A stretch of 64,000 nt of DNA from Cryptomeria japonica (taxonomy: Eukaryota; Streptophyta; Pinopsida; Cupressales; Cupressaceae). The stretch lies in NCBI RefSeq assembly GCF_030272615.1, contig NC_081406.1, forward strand, positions 115,537,783 through 115,601,782. Direction: 5' to 3'. The translations under genes and the position numbers were made by a program. Under the pieces are notes generated by a model. The model ran no database searches. It was not told the DNA's origin and was given only the letters and a program-made list of their open reading frames with translations. This document shows, in pieces, positions 62,127 through 64,000 of the stretch (the stretch's first letter is position 1; the number at the start of each line of letters is the position of its first letter).

Positions 62127-62868
62127 TGTAGTTGATTGAAGGTATTGTCATTGATGGCAACCTTACAATCCTATGGCACCGACACTGACAGACTCTACAT
62201 CGGCATACAGTTCACCGACAGTGAAAACATGTTCACTGACACCCTGACCGACAAGATTTTGTTTATTGTATTTTGTATTTAATTGTAAAATCTTTTTGAA
62301 AGCCGACAAGGTGAATTGTAATAAGGCTCATATATAAGTATGAGATCTTAGAGAACATTTGTAATAGAGGAATATGTGAGATAGATAATATGTGCGAATA
62401 TGAAGGCAAACTGTGGAATAAGGTTTATGATTGTTGCATGAGCTTAAACCAGTACTAGACCTGACATAGCAAATGCTGATCCGAAGCAGTACATGACATT
62501 GGATTTATATAATCCACTTTTGTAAGTCAATGAGACTTCTCTTTTGTATTTAAGTAGTGAGCTTTAGATAGTTGGCCTTCCTGCATGTGCAGGCCCCTAT
62601 TGTATCAGTAATATTCACTTATTGGCCAGTAAGCGAATATTATGGGTCACAAATCCCACCAAGGTTTTTCCCACACCAGGTTTCCTCGTTAAAAATATTG
62701 TGTTATGGTGTGATTTCCATGTTGTGGTTATTGTTCTTATTTACTACATTAATTCTTGTTTACTGGTATACTGTTTTGAGATGCAATTCATTTAATAAGT
62801 TAAGAAAATCCATTAACCAGCAAGATACTGATTCACCCCCCTTCTCAGTATCTTTGGGAATCCTAACA
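62127..62868 (+). repeat. 5' LTR of a second pol-less-family element
   Basis: It starts TGTAGTTGATTG and ends GGGAATCCTAACA, followed by AT and the primer site TGGTATTAGAGCC (62871). GTCATTGATGGCAAC near the start matches GTCATTGGTGGCAAC in the minus-strand family at 30190. The left boundary is less certain than the right. Confidence 0.75.
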
Positions 62869-62940
62869 ATTGGTATTAGAGCCTAGTCCTCTATTTTCAA
62901 AAGCCTAACAACTTGAGGAAGATTCTGACACCGATACAGA

Positions 62941-63941
62941 TGGATAATCTAAGAAAGCAACTAGAAACATCTCTTGCAGATTATGATGCAGAAAGTTGAA
63001 AATTCAAAACTTTAAGATGATTTGAAGGCTGCACAGGAAATCATTCAAGGACTTTAGGAGAATCTCACTATTGCTAGGAACAAAAGAAGAGAACTTCATG
63101 AGAAGATACAGAGTGATGATGATGAAAAAGAGACTCTTAATGATCTGGTAAGCAAACTGAAACAAGAGAATATGTCTTTGAGAAATGAGATGCAAGACAT
63201 GGCCATGAGATTTTGTAAAGACACTGAGGACAGAAAGAAGAATGAAGATGGTTTCGCTAGAAGAATCAATGAGGCTACAAATGAAAATATAAGACTCAGT
63301 CATGAGAATGATATGTTAAAAAAACATATGATTCACTTGGAGCATGATAAAACTGAACTCATGAGACAAAAGGATTTCTTGGAAAATGAATTGGCTACTA
63401 CAAATCAACACAAGGAGAAATTCAAGAAAAGTTCAGAAGAACTTGATGACATGTTGAAAAATCAGAAACCTAATGGAGACACTAATGGACTTGGCTTTGA
63501 AGTTGGTGAAAGCTCCGACACTACAAACAAACATGATCACAGCAAACCGGTAAGACAACCTAATGCTTATAAATTTAATAGAAAATGCTTTAACTATAAC
63601 AAGTGTGGTCATAGAGAAATTAGTGTCGATCTAGAAACTATCTAAACACCAATGCACCCATTGGTCAATGTTCTAAATGTAATAAACTTGGACATAATTC
63701 AAAAAATTGCACAATGAATGTAAGATGTTATGTTTGTGGAAGATTTGGACACTTATCTAATCAATGCAAAACACATACCGACATAGGATATGGAAAAGCT
63801 ATTCAGAAAAACAATATGACTTGTTATGCTTGTAACAAGATTGGACATATTGCAAAATTTTGTAGAAGTAAGGCATCACCGACAAATAACAAAGGACCCA
63901 GTTTGAAAGGTAAAGAAAAGGTTGAAGAAGTAAAGCAATAA
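62941..63941 (+). pseudogene. Coiled-coil / zinc-knuckle gag of the second family member
   Basis: MDNLRKQLETSLADYDAES starts at 62941, as in the minus-strand copy, followed by early stops. An open stretch from 63172 (MSLRNEMQDMAMRF ... LRQKDFLENELATT) forms the coiled coil. The first knuckle is broken (CFNYNKCGHRE, then a stop at 63645). Three good CCHC knuckles follow: CSKCNKLGHNSKNC, CYVCGRFGHLSNQC and CYACNKIGHIAKFC. The element continues beyond the window, so whether its ORF2 is better preserved cannot be seen. Confidence 0.8.
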
Positions 63942-64000
63942 TTTTCAAAACAATGGATCAGAAAATCAGATATGAATGTTAATGAAGCTATTCCTTCATC

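Overview
This window looks like nuclear DNA of a seed plant with a large, repeat-rich genome. The evidence is spliced plant receptor-kinase genes with GUB_WAK ectodomains, a Tat-lineage Ty3 retrotransposon with two RNase H domains, a captured plant mobile domain gene, Ty1/copia fragments with initiator-Met primer sites, and no bacterial-style operons. A gymnosperm would fit the style of nesting, but nothing here proves it. Only one gene appears intact: an LRK10L-type receptor kinase on the minus strand (51924-49760). Almost everything else is mobile DNA or decayed gene copies.

Layout. 1-2282: unassigned AT-rich sequence, possibly the end of an LTR element. 2283-14906: a full-length Tat-lineage Ty3 element (LTRs 1668 and 1669 bp, target duplication ATACT) with a gag-pol frame broken by two in-frame TGA codons and an antisense, intron-containing plant mobile domain (PMD) gene between pol and the 3' LTR. 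15016-15158: a fragment of receptor-kinase exon. 16171-17103: an internally deleted Ty1/copia remnant. 17416-36152: a three-level nest. An old minus-strand LTR element without a recognisable pol has its left LTR split by an 11.9 kb TIR DNA transposon (17948-29823), which is itself interrupted by a Ty3-like solo LTR (27735-28847). The unsplit LTR at 35243-36152 preserves the empty target site of the DNA transposon.

39160-54080 is the receptor-kinase neighbourhood. It holds direct and inverted copies of one promoter/exon-1 segment, an LRK10L pseudogene (42082-45317) containing a solo LTR, a further exon-1 relic (46420-46657), and the intact gene in inverted orientation. 55700-58420 holds remnants of Ty3 elements. 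58424-58756 is a complete 333-bp TRIM (miniature LTR retrotransposon) whose 135-bp LTRs each contain a tRNA-like sequence with pol III A and B boxes. 59664-62084 is a minus-strand Ty1/copia gag-protease remnant. 62127 to the window end is a plus-strand relative of the pol-less LTR family.

The strongest candidates for undescribed biology are the TRIM with tRNA-like LTRs, the unclassified TIR transposon with two convergent multi-exon genes, the LTR family with four zinc knuckles and a long unknown second ORF instead of pol, and the antisense PMD gene with retained introns in the Tat element.
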